Assembly: GCF_000285535.1 (NCBI RefSeq)
Contig: NZ_HE610985.1
Coordinates: forward strand, 705,603-769,602
Direction of reading: 5' to 3'
Origin: Bacillus timonensis
Lineage (GTDB): Bacteria; Bacillota; Bacilli; Bacillales; Bacillaceae_L
Length of the DNA stretch: 64,000 nucleotides
The notes under the pieces: generated by a model
Databases searched by the model: none
What the model was told of the DNA's origin: nothing
Seen by the model: only the letters and a program-made list of their open reading frames with translations
Made by a program: the position numbers and the translations under genes
Shown here: in pieces, positions 9,363 through 18,682 of the stretch
Layout: every line of letters begins with the position of its first letter
Position numbering within the stretch: the first letter of the stretch is position 1

Positions 9363-10307
9363 TTAGTTTCCCTCCTTTAGCGCACGAATTGCTGCTTCCA
9401 GTGTCTCTGAATCACTAATTGCATAAGTTGCAACCCTGCGATTTACTTTCTTTATTAATCCAGAGAGTACTTTACCAGGACCAATTTCGATAAAGGTATC
9501 TACTCCTTGGTCAAGCATATATTGAACAGAGTTTTCCCACAACACAGGTGAATATAATTGTTTTACAAGATTTTCTTTTATTTGTTCAGCAGATGTCATA
9601 CTTTGTGCATTCACGTTTGCTACAACCGGAACGGATGCATGATTAATATCAATTTGGTCAAGTACTGAACGGAGTTTTTCAGCAGCTGGCTCCATTAATG
9701 AAGAATGGAATGGTCCACTTACCTCTAGCGGAATTGCACGTTTCGCGCCTTTTTCCTTTGCTAATTCACAAGCTTGCTTAACTCCCTCGGCAGCACCTGA
9801 AATCACAATTTGTCCAGGACAGTTGATATTTGCAAGTTGAACTGGATGGCCTTCAGCAGAAATTTCATCTGTTACTGCTTGTAAATCCTCACTGCTCATT
9901 CCAAGGATTGCTGCCATTGTTCCTTGTCCTGCAGGAACAGCTTCCTCCATAAACTCACCACGTTTTCGAACGGTTCGGACAGCATCTTCGAAACTAAGTG
10001 CGCCGGCAGCGACTAATGCTGTGTACTCACCAAGACTATGTCCAGCAACATAATCTGGTTTAATATCTGCTGCTTTGAATGTTTCAAGAATCGCAATGCT
10101 TGTTGTTAAAAGTGATGGTTGTGCATTAACTGTTAAGGTAAGTGTTTCCTGTGGACCATTAAAAATAAGCGAAGAAAGCTTCTCACCTAGTGCTTGATCA
10201 GCCTTTGTAAATAGTTGGTTAACAACTTCTGAAGAGTCGGCTAATCCTTTTCCCATACCCACAATTTGAGACCCTTGTCCTGGAAAAACGAATGCAATTT
10301 TACCCAT
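9363..10307 (-). CDS. fabD: Malonyl-CoA:ACP transacylase FabD
   Basis: Transfers malonyl from CoA to acyl carrier protein. 314 residues starting [14 protein letters not shown], with the nucleophile in GHSLGEY (Ser91), the Arg region [13 protein letters not shown], and GPFHSSLM carrying the catalytic His near 200. Located 12 bases after plsX in the FapR-controlled operon; in B. subtilis malonyl-CoA is the FapR ligand, so this enzyme consumes the inducer of its own operon (family knowledge). Confidence 0.97.
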   Translation of the reverse strand: MGKIAFVFPGQGSQIVGMGKGLADSSEVVNQLFTKADQALGEKLSSLIFNGPQETLTLTVNAQPSLLTTSIAILETFKAADIKPDYVAGHSLGEYTALVAAGALSFEDAVRTVRKRGEFMEEAVPAGQGTMAAILGMSSEDLQAVTDEISAEGHPVQLANINCPGQIVISGAAEGVKQACELAKEKGAKRAIPLEVSGPFHSSLMEPAAEKLRSVLDQIDINHASVPVVANVNAQSMTSAEQIKENLVKQLYSPVLWENSVQYMLDQGVDTFIEIGPGKVLSGLIKKVNRRVATYAISDSETLEAAIRALKEGN

Positions 10308-10319
10308 TCTACCTTCCCC

Positions 10320-11321
10320 CTATTCGTCTTCTTTTGAATGAATATCTTCTACTGTTTTACTGATTGTCCCTGCAACATCTTTTTCTACCATGTCATAAGT
10401 TTGTCGTATTGCACTAAACAAACCGTTTGCATCTGAAGAACCATGCGCTTTAATAACTGGTGCCTTTAATCCAAATAATCCTGCACCGCCATATTCAGAG
10501 TAATCTAATGTCTTTTTTAATACCTTTAATTCTGGCATTAAAAGACCAGCCGCGATTTTACTTTTTAAATTACTAGTAAAAGCGGTTTTCAGCATTTTAA
10601 ACATAGAAAGAGCAGTACCCTCAATTGTCTTTAAGGCTACGTTTCCTGTAAATCCATCTGTCACAACAACATCTGCAACACCGTCTAGCAAATCCCTTGC
10701 CTCAACGTTGCCAACGAAATGTAGATTAGTTGCTTTAAGCAATTCAAAAGCGTGTTTCGTTAGGTCATTTCCCTTTTTATCTTCGGTTCCTACATTTAAT
10801 AAGCCAACTCTAGGGCTTGTAACGCCACGAACCTTTTCTGAGTATATTGATCCCATAACAGCATATTGAAGTAAGTGTTCTGGCTTTGCATCAACATTTG
10901 CACCTACATCTAACATTAGGAATCCCTTTTTATCTAACGTTGGTAATGTTGGTGCCAATGCTGGTCGTTCTATCCCTTCAATTCTACCAACGATAAAAAG
11001 CCCTGCGGTCATAAGTGCCCCTGTATTTCCTGCTGAAATACATGCATCAGCACGTCCCTCACTAACCTCTTTTGCCATCAAGACCATAGATGAGTTCTTT
11101 TTTCTCCTAACAGCCCTTACAGGTTCATCCGTACTCTCAATTACTTCTGTTGTATGTATAATAGATATTCTTTCATCTTCAGTTATGTATTGACGAATTT
11201 TTGCTTCATCACCAATAAGTGTAACTTCAAGGTCTTTATAATGTTTCAATGCAGTCATTGTTCCCTTAACAATTTCCTCTGGTGCATGATCTCCGCCCAT
11301 TGCATCTATTGCGAGTTTCAT
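10320..11321 (-). CDS. plsX: Phosphate acyltransferase PlsX
   Basis: Makes acyl-phosphate from acyl-ACP for the PlsX/PlsY route to phosphatidic acid. 333 residues with the family start [35 protein letters not shown] and [13 protein letters not shown]. Lies between fapR and fabD. The 60-base gap to fapR contains no obvious terminator, consistent with one operon. Confidence 0.97.
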   Translation of the reverse strand: MKLAIDAMGGDHAPEEIVKGTMTALKHYKDLEVTLIGDEAKIRQYITEDERISIIHTTEVIESTDEPVRAVRRKKNSSMVLMAKEVSEGRADACISAGNTGALMTAGLFIVGRIEGIERPALAPTLPTLDKKGFLMLDVGANVDAKPEHLLQYAVMGSIYSEKVRGVTSPRVGLLNVGTEDKKGNDLTKHAFELLKATNLHFVGNVEARDLLDGVADVVVTDGFTGNVALKTIEGTALSMFKMLKTAFTSNLKSKIAAGLLMPELKVLKKTLDYSEYGGAGLFGLKAPVIKAHGSSDANGLFSAIRQTYDMVEKDVAGTISKTVEDIHSKEDE

Positions 11322-11381
11322 CTTGTATCATTCCTTTTATCTACATTTAGGAGTTGAAATTATGGTATCGTTCAGTTATTA

Positions 11382-11956
11382 TTAATCAATTTTCACTTGC
11401 TTATTAGAACGATACATTATAAATTCTCCAGAAAATACTAGTTCATTCCCAACATAACTATTTACGTCCACCAATGTTCTATCCTTTTCCTGCGAACCTT
11501 TCACTTTTGCTTTTGCAACGACCCTTTCCCCTAATTTCACCTGTCTTGTAAAACGAATATTTGCTTTTGCAGTTAAGGCAAGTTCGTCATTTATTACAGC
11601 AACTGCTAATGAATTTGCTTGGGCAAAGAGATGGTGGCCCCTAGCGATATGATTCCGTTTAAATACGTGTTCATTCGTTACATCAAAAATCGAAATCGCA
11701 CTTTGGTCTAATTCGATATCAATAATTTCACCAATGACTTCATCTATTGGCAAAGATTTTACTTCATCATCTAATTTTTTTCAGCAACACTTTTTATTCG
11801 TTCACGAAGTTCAGGAATAGATAATTCAAGTCGGTCCAATCGAATTGTTTGGACACTTACCATAAACTTTTCAGCTAACTCTTCATCTGTGACAAATGGG
11901 TTGATTGTTATCGTTTCCTGAAGCAATTTTTGCCGCTCTTTTTTATTTCTTCTCAT
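11382..11956 (-). pseudogene. fapR: FapR, lipid-synthesis repressor, frameshifted as sequenced
   Basis: FapR represses fatty acid and phospholipid genes until malonyl-CoA binds. The 5' part (11956 to 11771) begins MRRNKKERQ and encodes the DeoR-like HTH ([25 protein letters not shown], split at residues about 17-40), ending VAEKN-stop. The 3' part, in another frame (to 11382), begins [19 protein letters not shown] and encodes the hot-dog effector domain ([17 protein letters not shown]). The break is a run of seven A (on the minus strand) followed by TTAG; one extra A restores a 191-residue protein, close to the 188 of B. subtilis. Sequence error, real mutation or slippage are all possible. 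The ATG at 11956 lacks a strong ribosome site. Confidence 0.88.
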
Positions 11957-11978
11957 TAAAAATACACCGTCCGCACTC

Positions 11979-11996
11979 TTATGACTAGGTACTAAT
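11979..11996 (-). promoter_or_regulatory. FapR operator
   Basis: Minus-strand ATTAGTACCTAGTCATAA closely matches the FapR box known from B. subtilis (TTAGTACCTAGTCTTAA-like). It begins four bases after the -10 of the fapR promoter, overlapping the expected start site, which implies autorepression of fapR-plsX-fabD-fabG. Confidence 0.85.
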
Positions 11997-12000
11997 AGTA

Positions 12001-12029
12001 AGTATATAATTAAAAAAAGCAGATTGCAA
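12001..12029 (-). promoter_or_regulatory. Sigma-A promoter of the fapR operon
   Basis: TTGCAA (12024-12029) and TATACT (12001-12006) with a 17-base spacer on the minus strand, immediately upstream of the FapR operator. The -35 is inside the 3' arm of the recG terminator hairpin. Confidence 0.75.
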
Positions 12030-12054
12030 GAAGAAAAAACCCTCACAATCTGCT
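12012..12054 (-). terminator. Intrinsic terminator after recG
   Basis: 9-bp perfect stem AGCAGATTG/CAATCTGCT (12046-12054 with 12018-12026) with a 19-base loop, followed on the minus strand by seven T (12012-12018, one shared with the stem). It begins 15 bases past the recG stop and overlaps the fapR promoter. Confidence 0.75.
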
Positions 12055-12068
12055 AAATGATATATCGA

Positions 12069-14117
12069 TTAATCCAATTTTTCACCATCTAAAATACCTG
12101 ATTGCAATAAGTCTTCTCGTAAATGTTTATAGGATGGGCTTTTCCAAAAAGCCTCGGAATTTATCAGTTTAGAAGCATCATTTCTTGCCACTTCCAAGGT
12201 GCGGTAGTCATGAACCATATCAGCTACCTTAAATTCGGGAACACCACTTTGTTTCCTTCCAAAGAAATCTCCTGGTCCACGAAGCTCCAAGTCTTTTTCC
12301 GAAAGGACAAATCCATCATTTGTTTCCGTCATAATCCTCATTCGCTCTTTTCCAACCTCAGATTTTGGATCAGCTAATAAGATGCAATAAGACTGCTCAC
12401 TACCTCTTCCGACACGTCCACGCAATTGGTGAAGCTGAGATAGACCGAAACGTTCCGCATCGTAAATAACCATCAATGTTGCATTTGGAACGTTCACACC
12501 AACTTCAACAACTGTTGTGGAAACAAGAATTTGAACCTCATTTTCACTGAACTGCCTCATCACATGTTCCTTTTCATCTGCAGATAACCTTCCGTGCATT
12601 AAGCCGACCTGTGCTTTATTTTGAAAATGATAGGATAACATCGAATGAACATCAATTGCGTTTTGTACATCTAGCTTATCGGATTCCTCAATTAGAGGAC
12701 AGATTACATATGCTTGCCTACCTTTTGCTATCTCTTTTTCAATAAATACCAGAATCCGCTCAAGTAGCTCATGTTTTACCCAGTAGGTCTCAATTTTCTT
12801 TCTTCCAGCAGGCATCTCATCAATTACCGAAACATCCATTTCTCCAAAAACAGTAATTGCAAGAGTTCTTGGAATGGGTGTTGCAGTCATAAATAGAACG
12901 TCGGGATTTTCACCTTTTTCCCTTAAAATTCTTCGCTGCTCAACACCAAATCTGTGCTGTTCATCCGTTATAACGAGTCCTAGCTTATGGAAATTCACCT
13001 CATCCTGGATAAGTGCATGGGTACCAACCAATATATGAACTTCACCTAATTCAAGCTGTTCTAGGATTTCCCTTCTTCGTTTTCCTTTCACAGAGCTTGT
13101 TAATAATTGAATATTTACTCCGTATGCCGAAAACAACTCTATTAATGAGTGTGCATGCTGCTCTGCTAAAATTTCCGTTGGGACCATTAAGGCACCTTGA
13201 TATCCCGCAAGGATTGCGGCATATAGTGATATGGCTGCAACAACGGTCTTACCGGAACCGACATCTCCTTGAAGCAGGCGATTCATGCTATATGGAGAAC
13301 GAAGGTCATCAATGATTTCATTCACAACCCGGTTCTGCGCATTTGTTAATGGAAATGGCAATTCATTCATAAATTTTTCTAACTCTTCAATAGAGAAAGT
13401 CATTGCTGAACCTGCTGTCTGTTCACGTTCAAACTTCCGTAGAGCCTGCATTTTAAGCTGAAACAATAAAAACTCTTCATATACAAAGCGCCTTCGCGCT
13501 TGCTTTAAATCTTGATGGCTTAATGGATGATGCATAATTTTAATGGCTTCTTTCTTAGGTAAAAGACGATAGGTGGCTAATAATTGTTCAGGAAGATTGT
13601 CCTCAATTAGATCACCAAACTGCCCAAGAGCTAGCGCAATAAAACGTTTCATACCTTTAACAGTGATTTTCCCTTTTATTGAATACACTGGTTCAATTCG
13701 ATTATCCTTTGTCATTGGGCCGAAAACAATTTCACTGACCGTAATGGTTTGCCGATGCTGATCCCATTTACCAGAAATCGTAATCGTGTCATTTAACGAT
13801 ATTTTATTTTTATAATAGGGACGATTAAAACAGGTCGCTGTTATTAAATAGCGACCTACTAGGACCCTGAAAGTGAGACGTGAACGTTTCCGATTGTAAT
13901 AGGTTAAAAGTGGTTCACTGTGAACCTTTCCCTCAATTGTTATTTTTTCTTCGTGTTTAACCTCAGCAAGGTCTCGTAAACTATAATCTTCAAATCGATA
14001 TGGAAAGTATAAAAGTAGGTCAAGAATGGTAAAGATGTGCATCTCATTAAGCTGTATACCTGTCTCTTCACCGATTCCTTTTATATCCGTGACAGGTTGC
14101 TGTAATAGACTACTCAC
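12069..14117 (-). CDS. recG: ATP-dependent DNA helicase RecG
   Basis: Branched-DNA helicase that remodels stalled forks and recombination intermediates. 682 residues: N-terminal wedge/OB domain (about 60-150, KITIEGKVHSEPLLTYYNRKR region), helicase lobe 1 with Walker A GDVGSGKT, DEQH motif (TDEQHRFGVEQR), TATPIPRT; lobe 2 with GMHGRL-type motif (GLMHGRLSADEK) and RGRVGRG; C-terminal ELRGPGDFFGRKQSG (TRG motif region). Predicted start is the GTG at 14117, which overlaps the sdaAA stop by 8 bases, so translation is probably coupled. Confidence 0.97.
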   Translation of the reverse strand: MSSLLQQPVTDIKGIGEETGIQLNEMHIFTILDLLLYFPYRFEDYSLRDLAEVKHEEKITIEGKVHSEPLLTYYNRKRSRLTFRVLVGRYLITATCFNRPYYKNKISLNDTITISGKWDQHRQTITVSEIVFGPMTKDNRIEPVYSIKGKITVKGMKRFIALALGQFGDLIEDNLPEQLLATYRLLPKKEAIKIMHHPLSHQDLKQARRRFVYEEFLLFQLKMQALRKFEREQTAGSAMTFSIEELEKFMNELPFPLTNAQNRVVNEIIDDLRSPYSMNRLLQGDVGSGKTVVAAISLYAAILAGYQGALMVPTEILAEQHAHSLIELFSAYGVNIQLLTSSVKGKRRREILEQLELGEVHILVGTHALIQDEVNFHKLGLVITDEQHRFGVEQRRILREKGENPDVLFMTATPIPRTLAITVFGEMDVSVIDEMPAGRKKIETYWVKHELLERILVFIEKEIAKGRQAYVICPLIEESDKLDVQNAIDVHSMLSYHFQNKAQVGLMHGRLSADEKEHVMRQFSENEVQILVSTTVVEVGVNVPNATLMVIYDAERFGLSQLHQLRGRVGRGSEQSYCILLADPKSEVGKERMRIMTETNDGFVLSEKDLELRGPGDFFGRKQSGVPEFKVADMVHDYRTLEVARNDASKLINSEAFWKSPSYKHLREDLLQSGILDGEKLD

Positions 14118-14997
14118 CTTTGTTTAGCGAAATCCCAAAGATCTTTGCTTCTAGTGCACGACCTGTTGGGGTTGCCGCTAGCCCTCCCTGTGCTGTTTCT
14201 TTTAGTGCCGTTGGCATTGTTTGACCTATTCTATACATCGCATCTATTACTTCATCGCAAGGAATTCTGCTTGTAACACCTGCTAATGCCATATCAGCTG
14301 CAACCATTGCATTTGCTGCTCCCATCGCATTACGCTTTACACAAGGTACCTCAACAAGACCTGCTACCGGATCACAAACAAGCCCAAGCATGTTTTTTAA
14401 GGTAATCGCCATAGCTTCTGCAGATTGTTGTGGTGTCCCTCCTGCCATTTCAACAATCGCTGCAGCAGCCATCCCTGCAGCAGATCCCACTTCAGCTTGA
14501 CAGCCACCTGCAGCTCCTGAGATAGAGGCATTATTTGCTACAACAAATCCAAAAGCTCCTGCTGTAAATAAAAATTGAACCATTTGCTCTTTTGTTGGAT
14601 GTAATTTCTCTTTCACAGCAAATAAAGTTCCCGGAACAACACCAGCAGAACCAGCAGTTGGAGTCGCACAAATTGTTCCCATCGCAGCATTTACTTCATT
14701 TGTTGCAACTGCTTTACTGACAGCATCTAAGACTGTTTTACCAGTTAAAAAGTTTCCTTTTTTTATATATTCTTGAAGTAATACCGCATCACCACCTGTC
14801 AAACCTGAGTGGGATGAGACACCAGCTAGTCCTTTTTCAACTGCCCTTTCCATCACTTCAAGATTTCGTTCCATTTGTGCGATGATTTCTTCACGACTTT
14901 TCCCTGTTACTTCAACTTCCTGTTCAATCATCACATCAGCAATTTTCATATTTTTAGCAGTAGCAAGCTCTACTAATTCAGCAACATTTCGAAACAT
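14110..14997 (-). CDS. sdaAA: L-serine dehydratase alpha subunit
   Basis: Iron-sulfur subunit of the two-component L-serine ammonia-lyase (serine to pyruvate and ammonia). 295 residues from MFRNVAEL, with the family motifs HSGLTGGDA, GTICATPTAGSAGVVPG, SGAAGGCQAEVGSA and GLVCDPVAGLVEVPCVKRNA; the Cys residues there are the expected cluster ligands. The open frame continues 18 codons 5' to 15051, but that extension is repeat R3; GACAGGAGGG sits just before the ATG at 14997. sdaAB lies upstream across the repeat. Confidence 0.95.
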   Translation of the reverse strand: MFRNVAELVELATAKNMKIADVMIEQEVEVTGKSREEIIAQMERNLEVMERAVEKGLAGVSSHSGLTGGDAVLLQEYIKKGNFLTGKTVLDAVSKAVATNEVNAAMGTICATPTAGSAGVVPGTLFAVKEKLHPTKEQMVQFLFTAGAFGFVVANNASISGAAGGCQAEVGSAAGMAAAAIVEMAGGTPQQSAEAMAITLKNMLGLVCDPVAGLVEVPCVKRNAMGAANAMVAADMALAGVTSRIPCDEVIDAMYRIGQTMPTALKETAQGGLAATPTGRALEAKIFGISLNKGE

Positions 14998-15015
14998 AAA
15001 AACCCTCCTGTCAAA

Positions 15016-15137
15016 AAAAGCGCAAGGTGCGCAGCTTTCGGCGACAAGCATAAGACGAGCGCTACGCGAAGGTGCATTTTACCTTCCGAAGCGATTGACC
15101 TTAGACCCGAGAGCCGATGGCGCCTAGAGCTAGACAT
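15016..15137 (-). repeat. Dispersed intergenic repeat, copy R3
   Basis: About 120 bp between sdaAB and sdaAA. Read on the plus strand it begins AAGCGCAAGGTGCGC and TTTCGGCGACAAGCATAAG, then an internal hairpin (15068-15073 with 15081-15086), GAAGCGATTGACCTTAGAC, CGAGAGCCGATGGCGCC and AGCTAGACAT. It is the reverse-complement orientation of R2. It is transcribed within the sda operon and its end is 5-15 bases from the sdaAA ribosome site. Confidence 0.85.
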
Positions 15138-15170
15138 AATTAAATATTGTAAACGTTTTAAAAATGATAC

Positions 15171-15833
15171 TTAGTCAACAATTTTGGTCACTTTTAAAAT
15201 ATTTGGTAAGGTAGATAGTTCGTCTAACACATTCTGATCGATATTTTGATCTACTTCAATTGTCATAAGTGCTTGCATTCCTCTTTCTTTTCTCGCAACT
15301 TCCATATGTCCAATATTGATGGCGTATTTTGCAAGTACATTCGCAACACCTGCAATCGCACCAAAACGGTCATTATGGACTACTAGAATGGCAGGATGAT
15401 TTCCGGACAACCGCAATTGAAAACCGTTTAATTCGGTAATTTCAATTTTTCCGCCACCTATAGAAATACCAACAAGCTCCAATTCCCCATCCTCATCCCC
15501 AATTGACACCCGGGCAGTATTGGGATGTTCTGGAATTGCTTCCTCTTCAATGAATTTTATCTGCATACCCGCTTCTTTTGCGATCTCTAATGAAGTTTTA
15601 ATTCTTTCATCAAATGTATCAAAGTCAAGCAACCCACCGATGATTGCTACATCTGTACCATGCCCTCTATACGTTTCGGCAAAGGAACCATAGAAGGAGA
15701 TGTTTGCCCACTTTGGTTCACGACCAAACAGACTTCTTGCAACCCTTCCGATACGAGCTGCTCCTGCGGTATGTGAGCTTGATGGACCAATCATAACCGG
15801 ACCAATAATATCAAAAACACTTCTATATTTCAT
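15171..15833 (-). CDS. sdaAB: L-serine dehydratase beta subunit
   Basis: Partner of SdaAA. 220 residues with the N-terminal signature IGPSSSHTAGAARIGR, a central catalytic-type domain (YGSFAETYRGHGTDVAIIGG), and a C-terminal ACT domain (about 148-220, LVVHNDRFGAIAGVANVLAKY) likely sensing an amino acid. GGAGGAGAAT precedes the ATG. The gap to sdaAA is unusually long (173 bases) because it holds repeat R3. Confidence 0.95.
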   Translation of the reverse strand: MKYRSVFDIIGPVMIGPSSSHTAGAARIGRVARSLFGREPKWANISFYGSFAETYRGHGTDVAIIGGLLDFDTFDERIKTSLEIAKEAGMQIKFIEEEAIPEHPNTARVSIGDEDGELELVGISIGGGKIEITELNGFQLRLSGNHPAILVVHNDRFGAIAGVANVLAKYAINIGHMEVARKERGMQALMTIEVDQNIDQNVLDELSTLPNILKVTKIVD

Positions 15834-15951
15834 ATATTCTCCTCCCTACTTACTGTATATTGTTATGGAGTAAGGTCAGACTGTGTTCCTACTTATTACT
15901 CTATTTGTCTATCACTTTTTTATCTACAGGAAATTGTCCCCAAACATTGAA

Positions 15952-15975
15952 ATAGAAGGGACTAATCCCTTCTAT
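15952..15975 (-). terminator. Terminator-like hairpin after fakA
   Basis: Perfect 10-bp stem ATAGAAGGGA/TCCCTTCTAT with loop CTAA, starting 10 bases past the fakA stop. The T-tract in the fakA direction is short (TTTC). Confidence 0.6.
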
Positions 15976-15984
15976 ATTATAGCT

Positions 15985-17667
15985 TTATTCAACTGAAAAA
16001 ATAAATGCATAAAGTGGCTGGCCACCATTATGTGCTTCAACTTCAATATCTTCAAACTCTTCTTCAAGATACTCTACAATTGCATTTACATCATCCTCTG
16101 AAGCGTCTTGACCATAAATAACGGTCACTATTTCATCCTCATCAACAGATATTATTTTTGATAAAAGGTCTTTTGCCGCTATTAGTTTATCTTTGTTCGT
16201 TACAACAATTTTCCCTTCAGCGATTCCCATAAAATCATCTTTTGAAATATCGATACCATCAATATTGGTATCCCGGACAGCATAAGTGATTTGACCAGTC
16301 TTAACATTTCCTAATGCATCTGTCATAGAAGATTGATTTGCCTCAATTTCACCACTTGGGTTAAATGCAAGTAAAGCGGACATTCCTTGTGGTACTGTTC
16401 GTGATGGCACAACTACAACGTTTCCTTCAACGACTGATGCGGCCTGTTCGGCGGCCATAATAATATTTTTGTTATTAGGTAGAAGTATATAATTTTCAGC
16501 ATGTACTGATTCCATCGCTTTCACAAAATCTTCAGTACTTGGATTCATCGTTTGTCCACCTTCAATAACAAAGTGTGCACCGATGCTCTTGAATAGTTCT
16601 GTAATTCCTGACCCCATTGCAACCGTAATTATTGCGTATTTCTCTTTTTCTTTAGGACGTTTTTCTGCAACAGGAGTATGAGCTTCATCTTCATCTAAGA
16701 TAGCAGTGTGCTGTTCTCGCATATTTTCAATTTTCATGTTGATTAAGCTACCGTAGCGTTGTCCGTATGATAACACATTGCCAGGTTGCTCAGAATGGAT
16801 ATGCACCTTAACGATATCATCATCAGACACAACTAGTAAAGAATCCCCATACTGGCTTAAATCATTACGGAATTTTTCTTCAGAAAATGGATTTTTACTA
16901 GTTTTCTCCGTTTCAAACTTTACCATGAATTCTGTACAGTAGCCGAATACGATATCTTCAGTATTTAGATGACTCTGTACACTTTTATGATGTTCAGCTT
17001 TTACAAGTTCGTTTATCGACGGGGCAGCAATTGACATATTATCGATTGTTTCACCCTTTAATTCTGAAAGGAAGCCTTCATATACAAGTAACAGCCCTTG
17101 ACCGCCACTGTCTACAACCCCAACTTCTTTTAAGACCGGTAGGAGATCAGGTGTACGATTCAATGAAGCTTTGGCTTCCTTTACAAGCTCCTCCATCACA
17201 ACTACGATGTCAGTCTCATTCGTTGCAACAGCAACTGCCCGCTTTGCAGCATCCTTCGCAACTGTTAAAATAGTTCCTTCAACAGGCTTCATAACTGCTT
17301 TATAAGCTGTTTCCACACCCATTTCAAATGCGTGGGCAAATTCAGATGCTGTTAAAGTCTCCTTTTGTTCAATCGCTTTAGAAAATCCTCTGAAAAGCTG
17401 AGACAGGATAACTCCTGAATTACCTCGAGCCCCCATCAATAACCCGCGCGCTAAAGATGCACCAACTTTACCAATATGTGGGTTAGCATTATTTTTTACT
17501 TCCTTTGCACCAGATGTCATGGAAAGATTCATATTCGTTCCGGTATCACCATCTGGCACAGGGAAAACGTTTAGTGCGTCTACCATTTTTGCGTTATTAG
17601 ATAAATGAGTAGCACCTAATAACACCATTTTTGCAAAACGTTTTCCATCTAATGTAGTAATTGACAC
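15985..17667 (-). CDS. fakA: Fatty acid kinase FakA (YloV, DAK2 family)
   Basis: DhaL/DAK2-type kinase that phosphorylates fatty acids presented by a FakB/DegV protein (established in Staphylococcus; inferred here). 560 residues: N-terminal kinase domain with NVFPVPDGDTGTNMNLSM (about 29-46), GARGNSGVILSQ near 80, VVDSGGQGLLLVYEG near 180; middle and C-terminal domains of the YloV family (GSGITELFKSIGAHFVIEGG, EFEDIEVEAHNGGQPLYAFIFS). Start is GTG at 17667 with GAGGAGG eight bases upstream. 16 bases after yloU, forming the usual pair. Confidence 0.93.
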   Translation of the reverse strand: MSITTLDGKRFAKMVLLGATHLSNNAKMVDALNVFPVPDGDTGTNMNLSMTSGAKEVKNNANPHIGKVGASLARGLLMGARGNSGVILSQLFRGFSKAIEQKETLTASEFAHAFEMGVETAYKAVMKPVEGTILTVAKDAAKRAVAVATNETDIVVVMEELVKEAKASLNRTPDLLPVLKEVGVVDSGGQGLLLVYEGFLSELKGETIDNMSIAAPSINELVKAEHHKSVQSHLNTEDIVFGYCTEFMVKFETEKTSKNPFSEEKFRNDLSQYGDSLLVVSDDDIVKVHIHSEQPGNVLSYGQRYGSLINMKIENMREQHTAILDEDEAHTPVAEKRPKEKEKYAIITVAMGSGITELFKSIGAHFVIEGGQTMNPSTEDFVKAMESVHAENYILLPNNKNIIMAAEQAASVVEGNVVVVPSRTVPQGMSALLAFNPSGEIEANQSSMTDALGNVKTGQITYAVRDTNIDGIDISKDDFMGIAEGKIVVTNKDKLIAAKDLLSKIISVDEDEIVTVIYGQDASEDDVNAIVEYLEEEFEDIEVEAHNGGQPLYAFIFSVE

Positions 17668-17683
17668 TCCATTTTCCTCCTCT

Positions 17684-18046
17684 TTACGGGTTCGTTACAC
17701 GAACACCTTGCACGTAAATATTAACCGAGTGGACAGCAAGTCCTACTGTTTGGTCTAATGTATATTTCACCTTTGATTGAACATTGTGGGCAACCTCAGA
17801 TATTTTCGTGCCATAACTTACAATTATGTACATGTCGATATGAACTTCATCATTTTCTTGACGAACAACAATACCACGGGCAAAATTTTCTTTTCGTAAA
17901 AGCTCAGTAATACCATCTTTAATTTGCTTTTTAGAGGCCATTCCAACGATCCCATAACAATCGATAGCAGCTCCCCCAGCAACCGTTGCAATTACATCAT
18001 TTGATATATCAATTTGTCCGTACTTCGTTTTTAATTCGATGGACAT
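17684..18046 (-). CDS. yloU: Asp23/Gls24 family protein YloU
   Basis: Asp23/DUF322 envelope-stress family protein of unknown exact role; conserved neighbour of fakA. 120 residues: GQIDISNDVIATVAGGAAIDCYGIVGM near the start, then VDMYIIVSYG-like strand region and HNVQSKVKYTLDQTVGL, ending VHSVNIYVQGVRV. The frame opens 20 codons upstream, but ATG 18046 follows AAAGGGGGAA and matches the family start MSIELKTKYG. Divergently placed from rpmB. Confidence 0.92.
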   Translation of the reverse strand: MSIELKTKYGQIDISNDVIATVAGGAAIDCYGIVGMASKKQIKDGITELLRKENFARGIVVRQENDEVHIDMYIIVSYGTKISEVAHNVQSKVKYTLDQTVGLAVHSVNIYVQGVRVTNP

Positions 18047-18221
18047 ATCAGTTCCCCCTTTAAAATTGTTCACCTTGGCTACAGTCATTTTACTATAACA
18101 TTTCATTTTTTAAAAGTAATTCATTAAGCTACCATGAGTATTCATTACCTTTTATTATATAGCTTTTTATTATTTCTATGTCTTGACAAGTATTTTTCCT
18201 TTAAACCTTGACTTTGAACTA

Positions 18222-18250
18222 TTGCAATATCCCAGTTTGTATGATAAATT
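18222..18250 (+). promoter_or_regulatory. Sigma-A promoter for rpmB
   Basis: TTGCAA (18222-18227), 17-base spacer, TAAATT (18245-18250) preceded by an extended TGA, about 68 bases upstream of the rpmB start. Confidence 0.6.
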
Positions 18251-18317
18251 ATATAAGTATTTCTATAAGAAAGCGATTATGTTTGATTGTTGCTGTGCAA
18301 GTAAGGAGGGAAATAGA

Positions 18318-18506
18318 ATGGCACGTAAATGTGTAATTACAGGTAGAAAAACTACTACTGGTAATGCTCGTTCCCATGCAATGAATGCTTCAAAACGCAA
18401 ATGGGGAGCTAACCTACAAAAAGTTCGTATTTTAGTTGACGGTAAACCAAAACGCGTATACGTTTCTGCAAGAGCATTAAAATCTGGTAAAGTAGAACGC
18501 GTGTAA
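18318..18506 (+). CDS. rpmB: 50S ribosomal protein L28
   Basis: Ribosomal protein bL28. 62 residues from [20 protein letters not shown] to [10 protein letters not shown], the normal family length. It has only Cys5, so it is the zinc-free form. The open frame extends 45 codons upstream, but the ATG at 18318 is preceded by AAGGAGGGAAATAG. One of only two plus-strand genes here, convergent with spoVM across repeat R4 and a bidirectional terminator. Confidence 0.97.
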   Translation: MARKCVITGRKTTTGNARSHAMNASKRKWGANLQKVRILVDGKPKRVYVSARALKSGKVERV

Positions 18507-18514
18507 TAAACGAA

Positions 18515-18632
18515 ATCCGTAAGGGGCCGCTTATCGGCGAAAGCGCAAGAAAAGCGCTGATAGAAGGCGCTTTTTGCTTTCCGTAGCGATTGGCTTGTGA
18601 CCTCAAGCCGTTGGCACCTGAAGCTAGACAAT
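18515..18632 (-). repeat. Dispersed intergenic repeat, copy R4
   Basis: Between the convergent rpmB and spoVM genes. Plus-strand blocks GGCCGCTTATCGGCGAAAGC, AAGGCGCTTTTTGCTTTCCG (the hairpin position, with changed pairs relative to R3), TAGCGATTGGCTTGTGACC, CAAGCCGTTGGCACCTGAAG and CTAGACA line up with R3 and R5. Confidence 0.75.
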
Positions 18633-18682
18633 AAGAAAAGTCTTTAGCTCTCACATTAGGTAAGAGCTAAAATTTTTGCACA

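Noticed and set aside
12063-14117. recG GTG start with poor ribosome site as a sign of a defect
   Set aside because: Overlap with the sdaAA stop supports coupled translation, and the protein is full length with all motifs.
18263-18654. Two minus-strand frames over rpmB and repeat R4
   Set aside because: They are antisense to L28 or made of repeat DNA, with no recognisable protein features.
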